A stretch of 64,000 nt of DNA from the NCBI RefSeq assembly GCF_005893125.1, contig NZ_VCJS01000004.1, forward strand, positions 62,001-126,000, written 5' to 3'. The notes under the pieces are model-generated. The model did no database searches, was not told where the DNA came from, and saw only the letters and a list, made by a program, of their open reading frames with translations. The stretch's first letter is position 1. Each line of letters opens with the position of its first letter. Below, piece by piece: positions 8,733 to 20,111 of the stretch. A program made the translations under genes and the position numbers. The stretch is from Nonomuraea basaltis (lineage in GTDB: Bacteria > Actinomycetota > Actinomycetes > Streptosporangiales > Streptosporangiaceae).

Positions 8733-9593
8733 ATGACAATCCCGATCATCGTCGGCGTGGACGGATCACCGTCCTCGCTGCAGGCCGCGAGCTGGGCCGG
8801 ACAGGAGGCCGCCCTCCGCGGCACCGCGCTGCTAATGCTGTACGCGGTGTCCGGGTGGGCCCAGGACGTACCGCTCGTCCCCGAACCGCGTAGCTGGGGA
8901 ACAGGGTCGGAGGCCGCGGCCGGGGAGATGCTCGGCCGCGCGGCCGTCCATGCCAGGGCTAGCAGGCCGCATCTGAGCGTCACCACCGACATCATCGGAG
9001 GCGGACCGGCGGACGTGCTGGTCGCTGCGGCTCAAGAGGCGCAGCTCCTGGTCGTGGGAAACCGTGGCCGTGGGGGCTTCGCTGAGCTGCTGTTGGGTTC
9101 GGTGAGCCGTGACGTGGTGGCCAGGGCACCGTGTCCGGTGGCCGTGATCCGGCAACCGTACGCCGGTGACCGCGGCGAGATCGTCGTGGGGGTCACCGGA
9201 AAGCCAGGCCAAGACTTCCTGCTGGACTTCGCCTTCCGCGAGGCCGCGCTGCGCCACGCCACCTTGCGGGCCGTTCACGCCTGGGTGCATCCCGCTACGA
9301 GATGGCCGGGCGACATGCAGCCGGTCGTCTATGACGTCGACGGAGTAGGCCAAGAGGAGGCGATCCTGCTGGCTCAGGCCGTCGCCGGCTGGCGGGAGAA
9401 GTTCCCGGACGTCACGCTCGTCCCGCACCTCGTCCACGAGCACCCGGCAAAAGCGCTGATCGACGCCTCGAACGAGGCCGACCTCGTCGTCATAGGGGCG
9501 CACAGCGGAGCTTCAGCCCTGCTCGGCATGGGTGGCGTCGCTCATGCCGTGCTCCACCATTCACGCGTGCCCGTTGTCGTGGTCCGGCCCTGA
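8733..9593 (+). CDS. tandem universal stress protein (UspA family)
   Basis: A 286-residue protein with two USP domains (about 1-142 and 148-286). The first carries a complete nucleotide-binding signature, GNRGRGGFAELLLGSVS, ending CPVAVIR. The second has the variant GAHSGASALLGMGGVA, so ATP binding may be limited to the first half. The start follows GAGGCGGCAGCA. It lies 27 bp after the FBP aldolase/phosphatase with no terminator between, so the two probably share the DevR-boxed promoter. Mycobacterial relatives (Rv1996, Rv2005c, Rv2623) are hypoxia-induced ATP-binding proteins; the molecular role here is unknown. Confidence 0.9.
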   Translation: MTIPIIVGVDGSPSSLQAASWAGQEAALRGTALLMLYAVSGWAQDVPLVPEPRSWGTGSEAAAGEMLGRAAVHARASRPHLSVTTDIIGGGPADVLVAAAQEAQLLVVGNRGRGGFAELLLGSVSRDVVARAPCPVAVIRQPYAGDRGEIVVGVTGKPGQDFLLDFAFREAALRHATLRAVHAWVHPATRWPGDMQPVVYDVDGVGQEEAILLAQAVAGWREKFPDVTLVPHLVHEHPAKALIDASNEADLVVIGAHSGASALLGMGGVAHAVLHHSRVPVVVVRP

Positions 9594-9600
9594 CCGGCCT

Positions 9601-9626
9601 GCCCGGGCGAGTCCTTTCGCCCGGGC
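9601..9626 (+). terminator. stem-loop after the FBPA/P-USP operon
   Basis: A perfect 10-bp stem (GCCCGGGCGA at 9601-9610 paired with 9617-9626) with loop GTCCTT begins 7 bases after the USP stop. There is no clear U-tract, as is common in actinobacterial hairpin terminators. It also separates this operon from the convergent ATPase remnant. Confidence 0.6.
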
Positions 9627-9673
9627 CGATGAACAATCGCCACCACCGCGTCGGGGGGGTCGCGACATGGTCA

Positions 9674-12183
9674 TTACCTACGTCGCGCTTGCCACGCCTT
9701 GTGCACGGAGTCAGCGCCGACCACGGCCGGGATAGCCAGCGCGGCCATCGCCCAGCCCGCCGCCGGAGGAAACGCGCCACCTAGGAGGCGGGCCAGTGGC
9801 GGGAAGCCTACGAAGACCAGCAACATGATCGCTTCGATCGTCACAGCCCACAGCAGGAGCCGATTGCCCAGCAACGGCACTCGCCCGGCCCAGCGGGTCT
9901 CGCTACGGCAGACGAAGGCGTTGGCAAGCTGTCCCAAGACCACCGCGGCGAAGGCGGCGCCCGAGGCCGCGGCCAGCACTGCGGTAGATGGCTCGACGCC
10001 GAGCGCCCAGCCGCCCAGCGACAGCACGGTAAAGAAGGCGGCCATCTCCACCAGGGCCTCGGCGGGCCCCAGCACGCCGAAGACGCGGAGGAGGAGACGC
10101 CGCTCGATCAGCGCGCCGGTGCGCGTGGGGCCGCGCATGGTGCGGGGGTTGGCGGGCTCGGCGCCGAGGGCGAGGGCGGGTAGCAGGTCGGTGCCGATGT
10201 CCCAGGGCGAGCACCTGCAGCACGCTCAGCGCGAGTGGGAGCGTGCCGCCGCTCAAGGCCCACACCAGAAACGGGGTGAGCTCGGCGACGTTGTCAGTGA
10301 GGTGGTAGGTGAGAAAGCGGCGAATGTTGGCATAGGTGGCGCGGCCCAGCTCGACTGCGGTGACGATGGTGGCGAAGTGGTCGTCGAGCAGCACCAGATC
10401 GGCGGCCTCGCGGGCCACGTCGGTGCCGGAGGCGCCCATGGCCACGCCGATGTCGGCCTCCCGCAGCGCGGGACCGTCGTTGACCCCGTCGCCGGTCATC
10501 GCCACCACATGGCCGCGCCCACGCAGGGCACGGGCGATCCGCAGCTTGTCCTCCGGAGTCACGCGGGCCACGACCACGCCATCGCGATCGAGCAGCTCAC
10601 CCAACGCGGCATCGTCGTCGGGCAGTTCACGCCCGGTGAGCACCAGCGGCTCCCGACCCAGCAGCCCGACCTTCTCCGCGATCGCCCGCGCGGTGCCGGG
10701 ATGATCGCCGGTGATCATGGCCAGTCTGATGCCGGCCCTGCGGCACGTGACGATCGCCTCGGCGACCCCATCGCGAGGCGGGTCCTCCAAGCCGACCAGG
10801 CCAAGCAACGTCAAGCCCTGCTCGACCTGCTCGGCGGTGCCCGTGCCGGAGTTGTCGCGACGGGCCACGGCCAGAACCCGCAGGCCGCTCCCGCCCATCT
10901 CCTCCAGGGCCGCAGCGGCCTGCGGCACGTTGCCGCAGAGCGGCAGGACCGCGTCCGGCGCCCCTTTGAGATGCAGTCGGCCGTCCGCGACCGCAGAGGA
11001 GCGGCGGCGGGCCGGATCGAACGGATAACGCCGGGTGACGGCCACGTCCTCGCGAACCCCGGCGCGCAACGCCAGCGCGTGCAGGGCGACCTCTGTCGGG
11101 TCGCCGACGGCCTTGTGGCCGCCGTCGCTGCGGACCAGCCGCCCGGTCGAGCACAGGACCGCCGAGCGCATGATCTCCGCGGCGGCTGCGGTGTCGGCCA
11201 GGTCGAGCGATCCGTCCGGGGTCCAGATCCGCACGACCGTCATCTCGTTGCGGGTGATCGTGCCGGTCTTGTCGGTACAGATGAATGTGGCCGACTCGAG
11301 GGTCTCCACCGCCTCCAGATGGCGCACCAGGGCCTTGCGGCCCGCCATCTGTCGGGCGGCGCGGGCCAGCGACAAGGTAACCGTGGGGAGTAGCCCTTCC
11401 GGGACCAGGGCGACGGTGACGCCGAGCGCGAACAGAAAGCCGTCGGAGGGTGACATGCCGAGCAGCAACGTGAGCCCGAAGAACACCCCGCCCACCCCGA
11501 GCGCGATCACGGCGATGACCTTGATGACCCTGCCCAGCTGGAGGGCGAGCGGGCTGGGCGGCCGGCTCGCCATCCGGGTGAGCCTGGCGATGTCGGCCAG
11601 CCTGGTACGTCCTCCTGTGGCCGTCACCACAGCCTCAGCCTGGCCCTCGACGACGAAGGTACCGGCGAAGAGGGTTTCCCGTTCCCCGGGCCTCACAGGG
11701 ACGCTCTCGCCGGTCAGAGCGGACTGGTTGACCGCCAGGGAATGGGCCTCGGCCAGCTCCAGGTCTGCGGAGATCCGGTCGCCCGCTTCCAGCAGCACCA
11801 CATCCCCTCTGACCAGGTCAGCGGCGTTCACCACCGTGCGGCGGCCATCGCGGCGGACCGTCGCATCGGCGGGGATGAGCTCACGCAGCCGCTTACTCGC
11901 CTGGTCGGCACGGTATTCCTGGGCGAAGGCGAAGACTCCGTTGGAGAGCACTACTACGGCGATGGCGGCGGCCAGTTGGGGCATCGGCCAGCAGCGCCAG
12001 CCCGGTCGCCGCCCATAGCATCAGCGCGAAGAAGTGCACCAGCTCCCGGAACAGCAGGAGTGCCACAGGGCTGCGCTCGCCACTTGGCAGCCGGTTGGGG
12101 CCGTCGGCGGCTAGGCGGCGGGTCGCCTCGGCCGAGCTCAGCCCTTCTCGCGGCAGCACATGCACAGAGCCCTCAGAGGGCAT
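9674..12183 (-). pseudogene. P2-like cation-transporting P-type ATPase (copy 1), two frameshifts
   Basis: Read across three frames this is a full-length cation ATPase: N-terminal GLSSAEATRRLAADGPNRLP, phosphatase loop LTGES, PEGLLPT membrane motif, phosphorylation site [10 protein letters not shown], hinge TGDGVNDGPALREADIG and C-terminal membrane helices. Compared with the intact copy at 61573, a two-base loss near 11984-11987 breaks the first membrane region, and an extra G at 10201-10203 breaks the frame after VLQVLAL. The start at 12183 follows AAGGGG. It would be about 830 residues. Relatives include CtpF, a DosR-regulated ATPase of M. tuberculosis. Two independent lesions suggest a pseudogene, but sequencing error is possible because the reading frames are otherwise well preserved. 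Confidence 0.82.
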
Positions 12184-12356
12184 CACGCACCCCTTCCCGG
12201 GTCCAGGGGTAATACCGGCCCATCTCGATGGCCCGTTCCGTTCCTCCTTCCAGCCCTCCCCGCGCGGCTTTACCTGATACTCATGGCGTCGGCAGCGGTG
12301 TGGTCAAGAAACATTCACCGGTCGTCAGCCAGAGGCGCGAGCACTTCGCACGAACG

Positions 12357-14105
<1,749 letters not shown>

Positions 14106-14182
14106 CTTCCCCGTGCCATCCGGCAAGCTCATCGCCGGATGGCTCCCTGGCAATCCTGCCCGTGGGCGCTTTTACGACACTC

Positions 14183-14198
14183 GCCGAAGATCTTCGGC
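14183..14198. promoter_or_regulatory. 16-bp perfect palindrome
   Basis: GCCGAAGATCTTCGGC is self-complementary without a spacer. It lies about 120 bp upstream of the kinase and 210 bp upstream of the CBS gene. The regulator is unknown. Confidence 0.3.
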
Positions 14199-14327
14199 CG
14201 GCGGTCGTCGCCATGCCGACCAATCGGCCGCCGTCGAGGACCACGGCAGGCAGCTCGGCCCTCACGCGTGCCTCCGCAACCGGTCACGCATGTCACGTGA
14301 ACAAATCTTTGCCGAACGGCTCCGCTG

Positions 14328-14347
14328 TACGGGACTTCCGCCTCTAC
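14328..14347 (+). promoter_or_regulatory. DevR-like box upstream of CBS-BON/MBL operon
   Basis: TACGGGACTTCCGCCTCTAC has a good left half. It nearly matches the reverse complement of the site at 58775-58794 (CTCGGGACTTCCGCCCCTAA), which precedes a paralogous CBS-BON gene. That similarity makes it credible despite a weak right half. It ends 59 bp before ATG 14406. Confidence 0.5.
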
Positions 14348-14405
14348 CTGCGAGGAAGCGTCCGCGCTGTGATGAAAGGCCAGGAGTTCGGAAAGGGGAC
14401 CCACG

Positions 14406-15101
14406 ATGCGAATCACGGTCAAAGACGTCATGACCACGAAAGTCGCCTCGGTCAACGGCAGCACACCGTTCAAGGACGTCGCCGAGGTGCTCATCGCCCA
14501 CCACGTCAGCGCCGTACCGGTGGTCGACGCCGAGGACCACGTTCTAGGCGTGGTGTCCGAGGCAGATCTGCTGTGCAAGGAGGAGTTCCGCGAGCGCTAC
14601 TACGCCGAGGGCTACAAGCCGCCGCTACGCGCCCGGCTGCGCCACCGCCTGTCCGAGGAGGGCCCCGACGTCCGGCGCAAGGCCGCCGGCGACACGGCCG
14701 CTCAGCTGATGACCACGCCCGCCGTGACAGTGCCCGCCGCCGCCTCGGCCGTGACGGCCGCCCGCCTGATGGACGAGTACGGCGTCAAACGCCTGATCGT
14801 CGTCGACGACGACGGCACGCTGCAAGGCGTGGTGAGCCGACGCGATCTGATCAAGGTGTTCGTGCGCGCGGACGCCGACATCGCCGACGAGATTCGCGAG
14901 GACGTGCTGGGGCGCACGCTGTGGATGGATACCGCAGGCGTCACAGTTCAGGTGCACCAGGGGATCGTGACGCTGAGCGGCTGGATGGACCGCCGCAGCG
15001 AGGCCGAGATCGCCGTGCGGATGGCCGCCCGCGTCGACGGGGTGGTGGACGTGATCGACAAGCTCCAGTGGAAGGACGACGACTCCACATGGGGCACATG
15101 A
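14406..15101 (+). CDS. CBS-pair / BON-domain protein (copy 2)
   Basis: A 231-residue paralogue of the proteins at 2174 and 58016. CBS1 (about 1-65: [26 protein letters not shown]), the shared insert [21 protein letters not shown]2 (about 95-155: [32 protein letters not shown]) and a BON domain (about 165-225: [19 protein letters not shown]). It probably senses adenine nucleotides or a similar ligand. The start follows AAAGGGGACCCACG. Its TGA overlaps the ATG of the downstream MBL-fold nuclease (ATGATG), so the two are translationally coupled. Confidence 0.92.
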   Translation: MRITVKDVMTTKVASVNGSTPFKDVAEVLIAHHVSAVPVVDAEDHVLGVVSEADLLCKEEFRERYYAEGYKPPLRARLRHRLSEEGPDVRRKAAGDTAAQLMTTPAVTVPAAASAVTAARLMDEYGVKRLIVVDDDGTLQGVVSRRDLIKVFVRADADIADEIREDVLGRTLWMDTAGVTVQVHQGIVTLSGWMDRRSEAEIAVRMAARVDGVVDVIDKLQWKDDDSTWGT

Positions 15102-16501
15102 TGCCGGACGGGAGGAGCGGCACGAGATCGCCGCAGTTGACCTTCCTCGGCGGCGTCGGCACGGTGACGGGCAGTAAGTTCCTGCTCGAGCTCCCCGGCG
15201 GAGACCGCGTGCTGCTCGACTGCGGGCTGTTCCAGGGCGGGCGGGAGCTGCGGCGCCGGAACTGGGCAACGTTCCCGGTCCCGGCGTCATCGGTGTCGGC
15301 GATCGTGCTCAGTCACGCGCACCTGGACCACTGCGGTTACCTGCCCGGGCTGGTGCGGCAGGGCTTCAGCGGCTCGGTCCACACCACGCCGGACACGGCG
15401 CGACTGGCGGCCATCGTGCTGCGCGACAGCGCCAGACTGATGGCCGACGAGGCCGAGCATGCCAACACCTACGGCTGGTCCAAGCACCGTCCGGCGCTGC
15501 CGCTCTACGACGACAAGGACGTTGAGAAAGCCTTGGAGCTGTTCGTCCCTCTGGAGCACGAACAGCCTGCCTACCTGGACGGCATCGAGCTCTGCCTGCA
15601 CCGGGCCGGGCACATCCTCGGCTCCTCGTGGAGCGAGGTCACCCTGCCCGGCGGGGCCGTACTCGTCCACACCGGCGACCTGGGGCGCGCAACCCATCCG
15701 CTGCTCAAGCCACCGGTGCCCTTTCAGGGCGCCGACGCGTTGCTCGTCGAGTCGACGTACGGCAACCGCCGCCATGACGATGCCGGCACGCTCTGGACCA
15801 TGGCCGCGGCCATCAACCGGACGGTGCACCGCGGCGGTTCGGTCCTCATACCGGCCTTCGCCGTCGACCGCACTGAGGTCATCATCTATCGCCTCCACCA
15901 GCTACGGCGGACGGGCATGATCGCGAAAGTTCCCGTCTACGTGGACAGCCCCATGGGACTGGCCGCCCGGGACGTGTACCTGGAGGCGATCGCCTCCGGC
16001 TCGCCGGAGCTGCGCCCCGGGCTCACGCGGGACGTACTGGACCCCGGCTGGCTGCGGGAGCTGCGGACCGTCGAGGAGTCGATGAGCGTCAACGAGCCGG
16101 ACCAGCCGTCGATCATCATCTCGGCCTCCGGCATGGCCAGCGGCGGCCGCGTCCTGCACCACCTACGCCACCTCCTGCCCGATCCGCGCATGACCGTGCT
16201 CATCGTCGGCTTCGCCGCGCTGGGGACGCGCTCGCGCGACCTCGTCGACGGCACCTCCTCCCTCAAGATCCACGGCCACTACGTTCCCGTACGAGCCGAG
16301 ATCGTGAACTTGCCGGGGTTTTCCGTGCACTCCGACGCCGACGAGACCATCGCCTGGCTGCGCACCGCCCGCAGGCCGCCGAGGGTGACCTACGTCGTCC
16401 ACGGCGAGCCCGACGCGGCCGCAGCGCTGCGGGGCCGCATCCACGACGAGCTCGGCCGGCACGCGGTCGTCCCGGCTCCGGACGAGCACGTCCTGCTCTA
16501 A
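15098..16501 (+). CDS. MBL-fold / beta-CASP / RMMBL RNA-processing metallo-hydrolase
   Basis: A 467-residue protein of the CPSF73-like group. The zinc motif [12 protein letters not shown] sits near residue 70, HTGDLG near 190, and the beta-CASP core includes VYVDSPMG and [15 protein letters not shown]. The RMMBL end has [12 protein letters not shown] and VVHGEPDAA. Such enzymes are zinc-dependent endo/exoribonucleases, although some relatives hydrolyse other substrates. ATG 15098 overlaps the CBS-BON stop; ATG 15089 or 15101 are alternatives. Coupling to a CBS-BON gene and the DevR-like box suggests RNA turnover under energy stress. Confidence 0.9.
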   Translation: MMPDGRSGTRSPQLTFLGGVGTVTGSKFLLELPGGDRVLLDCGLFQGGRELRRRNWATFPVPASSVSAIVLSHAHLDHCGYLPGLVRQGFSGSVHTTPDTARLAAIVLRDSARLMADEAEHANTYGWSKHRPALPLYDDKDVEKALELFVPLEHEQPAYLDGIELCLHRAGHILGSSWSEVTLPGGAVLVHTGDLGRATHPLLKPPVPFQGADALLVESTYGNRRHDDAGTLWTMAAAINRTVHRGGSVLIPAFAVDRTEVIIYRLHQLRRTGMIAKVPVYVDSPMGLAARDVYLEAIASGSPELRPGLTRDVLDPGWLRELRTVEESMSVNEPDQPSIIISASGMASGGRVLHHLRHLLPDPRMTVLIVGFAALGTRSRDLVDGTSSLKIHGHYVPVRAEIVNLPGFSVHSDADETIAWLRTARRPPRVTYVVHGEPDAAAALRGRIHDELGRHAVVPAPDEHVLL

Positions 16502-16514
16502 GTACCTGGATCAA

Positions 16515-17014
16515 GCCACTTCGTGACGTCGGGCCGAGCTACGGCGGGCAACTCAAACCCACGGCCCCCGGGGTCGAACAAGAAGACCTGCTCGAAGACC
16601 CCCTCCACATCGCGCTGCCCGAACCAACCGATGACAAGGACGGCCCCCACGGCGTCGCTGCGCTCGCTCGCCGGCCGTACCTGGGTCATGGAGCCCGAAG
16701 GCATGGCCGCCCGCCATTGGGCCATGACCCTGTGCCGCAACGCCGGCTTCGAGCCAGACGTGCGCTTCGAGACCACCGACCTCTTGATCCACCTGCGCCT
16801 CGTCGAACACTGCCACGCCGCCGCCCTGCTCCCCGACCTCGTATGGAACGGAAAGGCCCCGACCGTCACACTGCGGCAGCTTCCCCGCGGCCAGCGCACC
16901 CGCCGCATCTTCACCGCCGTACGCCGAGGCCGCAGCCAGCACTCCGCGACCAAGGCGTGCCGCCACGCTCTCCAGCAAGCGGCCGTGGAAGCGACGACCC
17001 CGACCGACGCCTAG
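16515..17014 (+). pseudogene. LysR-type regulator, C-terminal remnant with frameshift
   Basis: Two frames together give part of a LysR substrate-binding domain: EDLLEDPLHIALPEP in one frame, then after a shift near 16660-16675 GRTWVMEPEGMAARHWAM and HCHAAALLPDLVW in another. The N-terminal helix-turn-helix and the first half of the effector domain are missing. The 5' break comes right after the MBL gene stop. It has no visible function now. Confidence 0.7.
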
Positions 17015-17090
17015 AGAGGCTGGAGCTCCAGCACTGGGCAGCAGCGATGGACCGCTGATGCCGTCGCGGTGTAAAGCCTCCGTCCGGGCC

Positions 17091-17936
17091 TCACGCCTGC
17101 TGCTTTCGAGGTCGTACCACGGCGACCGGACAGGTCAGGTGGTGCAGCACCGCGTGGCTGACCGAGCCGAGCACCGCGGAAGCGAATCCACCTAGACCGC
17201 GCGAGCCCACCACCACCAGATCCGCCGTTCCGCCTGCCTGGATCAGGACGTCGGCCGGATGGCCGATGACTTGCTCGCCGATGATCTCGACATCGGGATT
17301 CTTCTCGCGCCAGGGCACCACGCGCTCGGCCGCCATGCGAATCTCCTGCTCGCGGGCGCCCTCGAGGATCGTGCTGTAGCCGGCCGCGTACGGCGGGGCG
17401 ATCGGCATCTGCCAGGCGAACACGACGTGCACGGGCACGCCGCGGGCGCGGGCCTGCTCGACGGCGTACTGCATCGCGGCCTCGGATTCGTCGGAGCCGT
17501 CGTCTCCGACGACCACCCGCCGCCCGTACTGCACGACGGACGGCCCGCGGACGATCACGACCGGTCCGGTGGCGTGCCCGGCGACGCCCAGGCCGACCGA
17601 GCCGACCACCAGTCCCGCGAACCCGCCGAGTCCCCGGCTCCCCAGCACCACGCTGTCCGCGGACGCCGACTCACTGATCAAGACTTCGATCACGTTGCCG
17701 GACCGCAGTTCCGTGGTCACCTCAACGTCGCCCGTCAGGCCGCGTGCCCGATCGGCAGCGGCGGCCAGCGTCCCGGCACAGTACCTCGTCGCCTCATCCC
17801 CGAAGCGCCATTGCTCGCACACGTGTACGATCCGCAGGCCCAGGCCTCTGCGCTGGGCGTCAGCGGCGGCCCATTCCACGGCCGCCGTCGCGGGGGCGGA
17901 CCCGTCCACGCCGACCACGATGTGTCTGGCCATCAT
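17091..17936 (-). CDS. tandem universal stress protein
   Basis: A 281-residue protein with two USP domains (about 1-138 and 143-281). Both keep the ATP-binding signature: GSRGLGGFAGLVVGSVG and GSRGLGGFASAVLGSVS, each followed by a P-V-(V/A)-V-(I/V)-R strand. The start at 17936 follows AGGAG seven bases away. It is divergent from the NAPRTase gene, and the 210-bp gap holds two DevR-like sites that may serve both genes. Confidence 0.92.
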   Translation of the reverse strand: MMARHIVVGVDGSAPATAAVEWAAADAQRRGLGLRIVHVCEQWRFGDEATRYCAGTLAAAADRARGLTGDVEVTTELRSGNVIEVLISESASADSVVLGSRGLGGFAGLVVGSVGLGVAGHATGPVVIVRGPSVVQYGRRVVVGDDGSDESEAAMQYAVEQARARGVPVHVVFAWQMPIAPPYAAGYSTILEGAREQEIRMAAERVVPWREKNPDVEIIGEQVIGHPADVLIQAGGTADLVVVGSRGLGGFASAVLGSVSHAVLHHLTCPVAVVRPRKQQA

Positions 17937-17984
17937 GCACCTTCTCCTACTTCCTCCGGCTCGCGCGGCGTCCGCACTCAGTGC

Positions 17985-18001
17985 CGGGGGACGAGGTCCA
18001 A
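17985..18001. promoter_or_regulatory. weak DevR-like site near USP promoter
   Basis: CGGGGGACGAGGTCCAA has both halves (GGGAC, GTCC) but a 3-base instead of 4-base spacer. It lies about 50-65 bp upstream of the USP start at 17936, the expected position. Confidence 0.4.
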
Positions 18002-18071
18002 ACCACTATGCGATTGGTCCCTACCCGTCCGTCCGGCCGGGAGACGCTATTTAAGAAGCCCTTAGCTGCTC

Positions 18072-18091
18072 CTAGGGACTTTCGTCCTGCC
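18072..18091 (+). promoter_or_regulatory. DevR/DosR-like box upstream of NAPRTase gene
   Basis: CTAGGGACTTTCGTCCTGCC has GGGAC-TTTC-GTCC symmetry. It ends 56 bp before ATG 18147, the usual distance here. Confidence 0.65.
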
Positions 18092-18146
18092 CGGACAGGC
18101 CTCTCGACCCCTGCCGGCGCATCCCGACCGGACGGAGGCTGGAGGT

Positions 18147-19491
18147 ATGGCTGGTGCGCTGCTGACGGACCTGTACGAGCTCAACATGGCCGCGAGCTAC
18201 CTACGACACCACATGACCGGGCAGGCGACGTTCAGCCTGTACGTACGCAAGTTGCCACCTAGACGGGGGTTCCTGGTGGCTGCCGGACTGGCCGACTGCC
18301 TGGACTTCCTGGAGTCGTTCTCCTTCAGCGAAGAGGAGCTCGCCTACCTGGGCCGCATCGAGAAGTTCCCGCCAGAGACGTTGGAGGCGTTCAGGAAGTT
18401 GCGCTTCACAGGCGAGGTCTGGGCGATTCCGGAGGGCCGTGTGATCTATGCGGGCGAGCCGCTGCTGGAGGTGACGGCACCCATCGCCGAGGCCCAGCTG
18501 GTGGAGACCGTCATGCTCAACCACCTGACATTCCAGACCAGCGTTGCGAGCAAGGCCGCGCGCTGCGTCCTGGCCGCCGACGGCGCCGACCTGATCGACT
18601 TCGCCTTCCGCCGCACCCAGGGCATCGACGCCGGGATGGCCGTGGCACGCGCCACCGCCATCGCGGGATTCTCGGCCACCAGCAATGTCGAGGCCGCCCG
18701 TCGGTACGGGTTGCCCGCCGCAGGGACCATGGCGCACTCCTACGTCGAGGCCTTCGCCGACGAGCGAACCGCCTTCGAAACGTTCGCCACCGACCATCCC
18801 GGCAAGACCACCTTCCTCGTGGACACCTACGACACCGTGCAGGGCGTGAGAGCGGCGATCGACGTGACCAAACGGCTCCGACTGCCGGGCACCGATCGGT
18901 GTCCGGCTGGACTCGGGCGATCTGGCCGAGCTGGCCCGGCAGACTCGGCAGTTGCTCGACGCGAGCAGTCTGCATGATGCCTTCATCGTCGCCAGCGGCG
19001 GCTTGGACGAGTATGCCATCGCCGAGTTGGTGGCCCAGCACGCGCCCATCGACGCCTACGGCGTGGGCACCAAAGTCGGCGTGTCCGCCGACGCCCCCTC
19101 TCTCGACAGCGCCTACAAGCTGGTCGAGTATTGCGACCGGCCGGTGATGAAACTGTCCCCAGGCAAGGCCACGGCGCCCGGCAGGAAGCACGTCTTCCGC
19201 GGCCCCGATGTGGACATCGTGGCACTTCGGGATGAGGAGCCGCCTGAGGGTCATGAGCCACTGCTGGTCCCGGTGATGGGTAAGGGGCGCAGGATCGCTT
19301 CCCCCGAACCGCTGTCCAAGGCGTCCGCGCGCTGTTCCGCGGACCTTGCCCGGCTTCCCGCCTCTGCCTGCGTCCTCCGCGCTCCCGTTCCTCAACAGGT
19401 ACGCGAGAGCGGATTTCTTGCCCGGCTCCGCGCCCGCCTGCAGGCGGAGCTCGCCGAGCCCCGCAGCGGCGCGGGACGGTTCGCGTCCTGA
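18147..19491 (+). pseudogene. pncB: nicotinate phosphoribosyltransferase (PncB2-like), one frameshift
   Basis: Together the two frames give about 448 residues of NAPRTase, which converts nicotinate and PRPP to nicotinate mononucleotide for NAD salvage. Frame 1 (18147 to about 18887) has ALLTDLYELNMAASYL, the active-site region FRRTQGIDAGMAVARA and VDTYDTVQGVRAAI. Frame 2 resumes with APIGVRLDSGDLAELA and VASGGLDEYAI, then YGVGTKVGVS and MKLSPGKATAPGRK. One base is missing between about 18884 and 18896. As read, the protein would stop at 276 residues without its phosphate-binding region. It has a DevR-like box, and M. tuberculosis pncB2 (Rv0573c) is in the DosR regulon. A sequencing error is a real alternative because everything else is intact. 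Confidence 0.85.
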
Positions 19492-19570
19492 CCCCCGGAC
19501 GCGGCTGCCGATCAGACGCATCAGTCACGTCGTGGCGACGTCGCCGGCGTGCGGTCGTGCAGGCACCCCG

Positions 19571-19762
19571 TCATCGGGTGGCTTGGACGACCCGCGCGTC
19601 CGGCCCGGGGAAGATGAGACTCTCATGGTCGTCATCCAGCCACCGCACCAGATAGGGCGGTGAGCCGTCCGTATGGCTCACCTCCACGATGAGCCCATGA
19701 CGCCGGATGCTGCTGCCGTGCGTACCCTCCACGATCAGCCAATCGCCCACTGCGGCCTTCAT
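19571..19762 (-). CDS. DUF1918 small protein
   Basis: A 63-residue protein beginning MKAAVGDWLIVEG and containing SPPYLVRWLDDDHESLIFPG, the signature of the actinobacterial DUF1918 family (SH3-like small fold, function unknown). The start at 19762 follows GGGGGATCTCG; an upstream in-frame ATG at 19804 lacks a site. Two DevR-like boxes lie 80-118 bp upstream. It is convergent with the NAPRTase remnant. Confidence 0.88.
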   Translation of the reverse strand: MKAAVGDWLIVEGTHGSSIRRHGLIVEVSHTDGSPPYLVRWLDDDHESLIFPGPDARVVQATR

Positions 19763-20111
19763 CGAGATCCCCCCAAATCCTGATCCCGAGGCAGTGAAGT
19801 TCACCTGTTCCTAGTATGCAAGACCCTTCCCCGACTCCAGCAGGGCCGGAGGTCCCCCCAGCGGAGGACCTTTGGCCCACACCCGTCCGGTCTCTGAAGG
19901 ACCACTCCGATCATGCTGCGTCCGCCGCTGCCATGCAGGACAGGGGCGGCGGCCCCGGTGGCCACTGGCAAGGTCAACGCGACCTTGGGGCCTCGTCACC
20001 GGTCGAAGGAGTGGTCGTTCAAGGAAAACGCGACCGCGTTGCCGGCGTCGATCTCGTTTCGGGCTTCCACGAGCCGGCGGACAGGGTGTACATGGAACTT
20101 GCCGGGCTGAT
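19763..20111. other. intergenic stretch with tandem boxes and possible coding debris
   Basis: The left part holds the DUF1918 promoter. The right part (19900-20110) has minus-strand codon-like sequence such as EARNEIDAGNAVAFSLNDHS but with stops; I do not recognise the family. No intact gene is seen. Confidence 0.4.
19842..19880. promoter_or_regulatory. two tandem DevR-like boxes upstream of DUF1918 gene
   Basis: AGGGCCGGAGGTCCCCC (19842-19858) and GAGGACCTTTGGCCCAC (19864-19880) both have the 5-4-5 symmetry, and their centres are about 22 bp apart, two helical turns. They are 80-118 bp upstream of the start at 19762. Confidence 0.6.
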
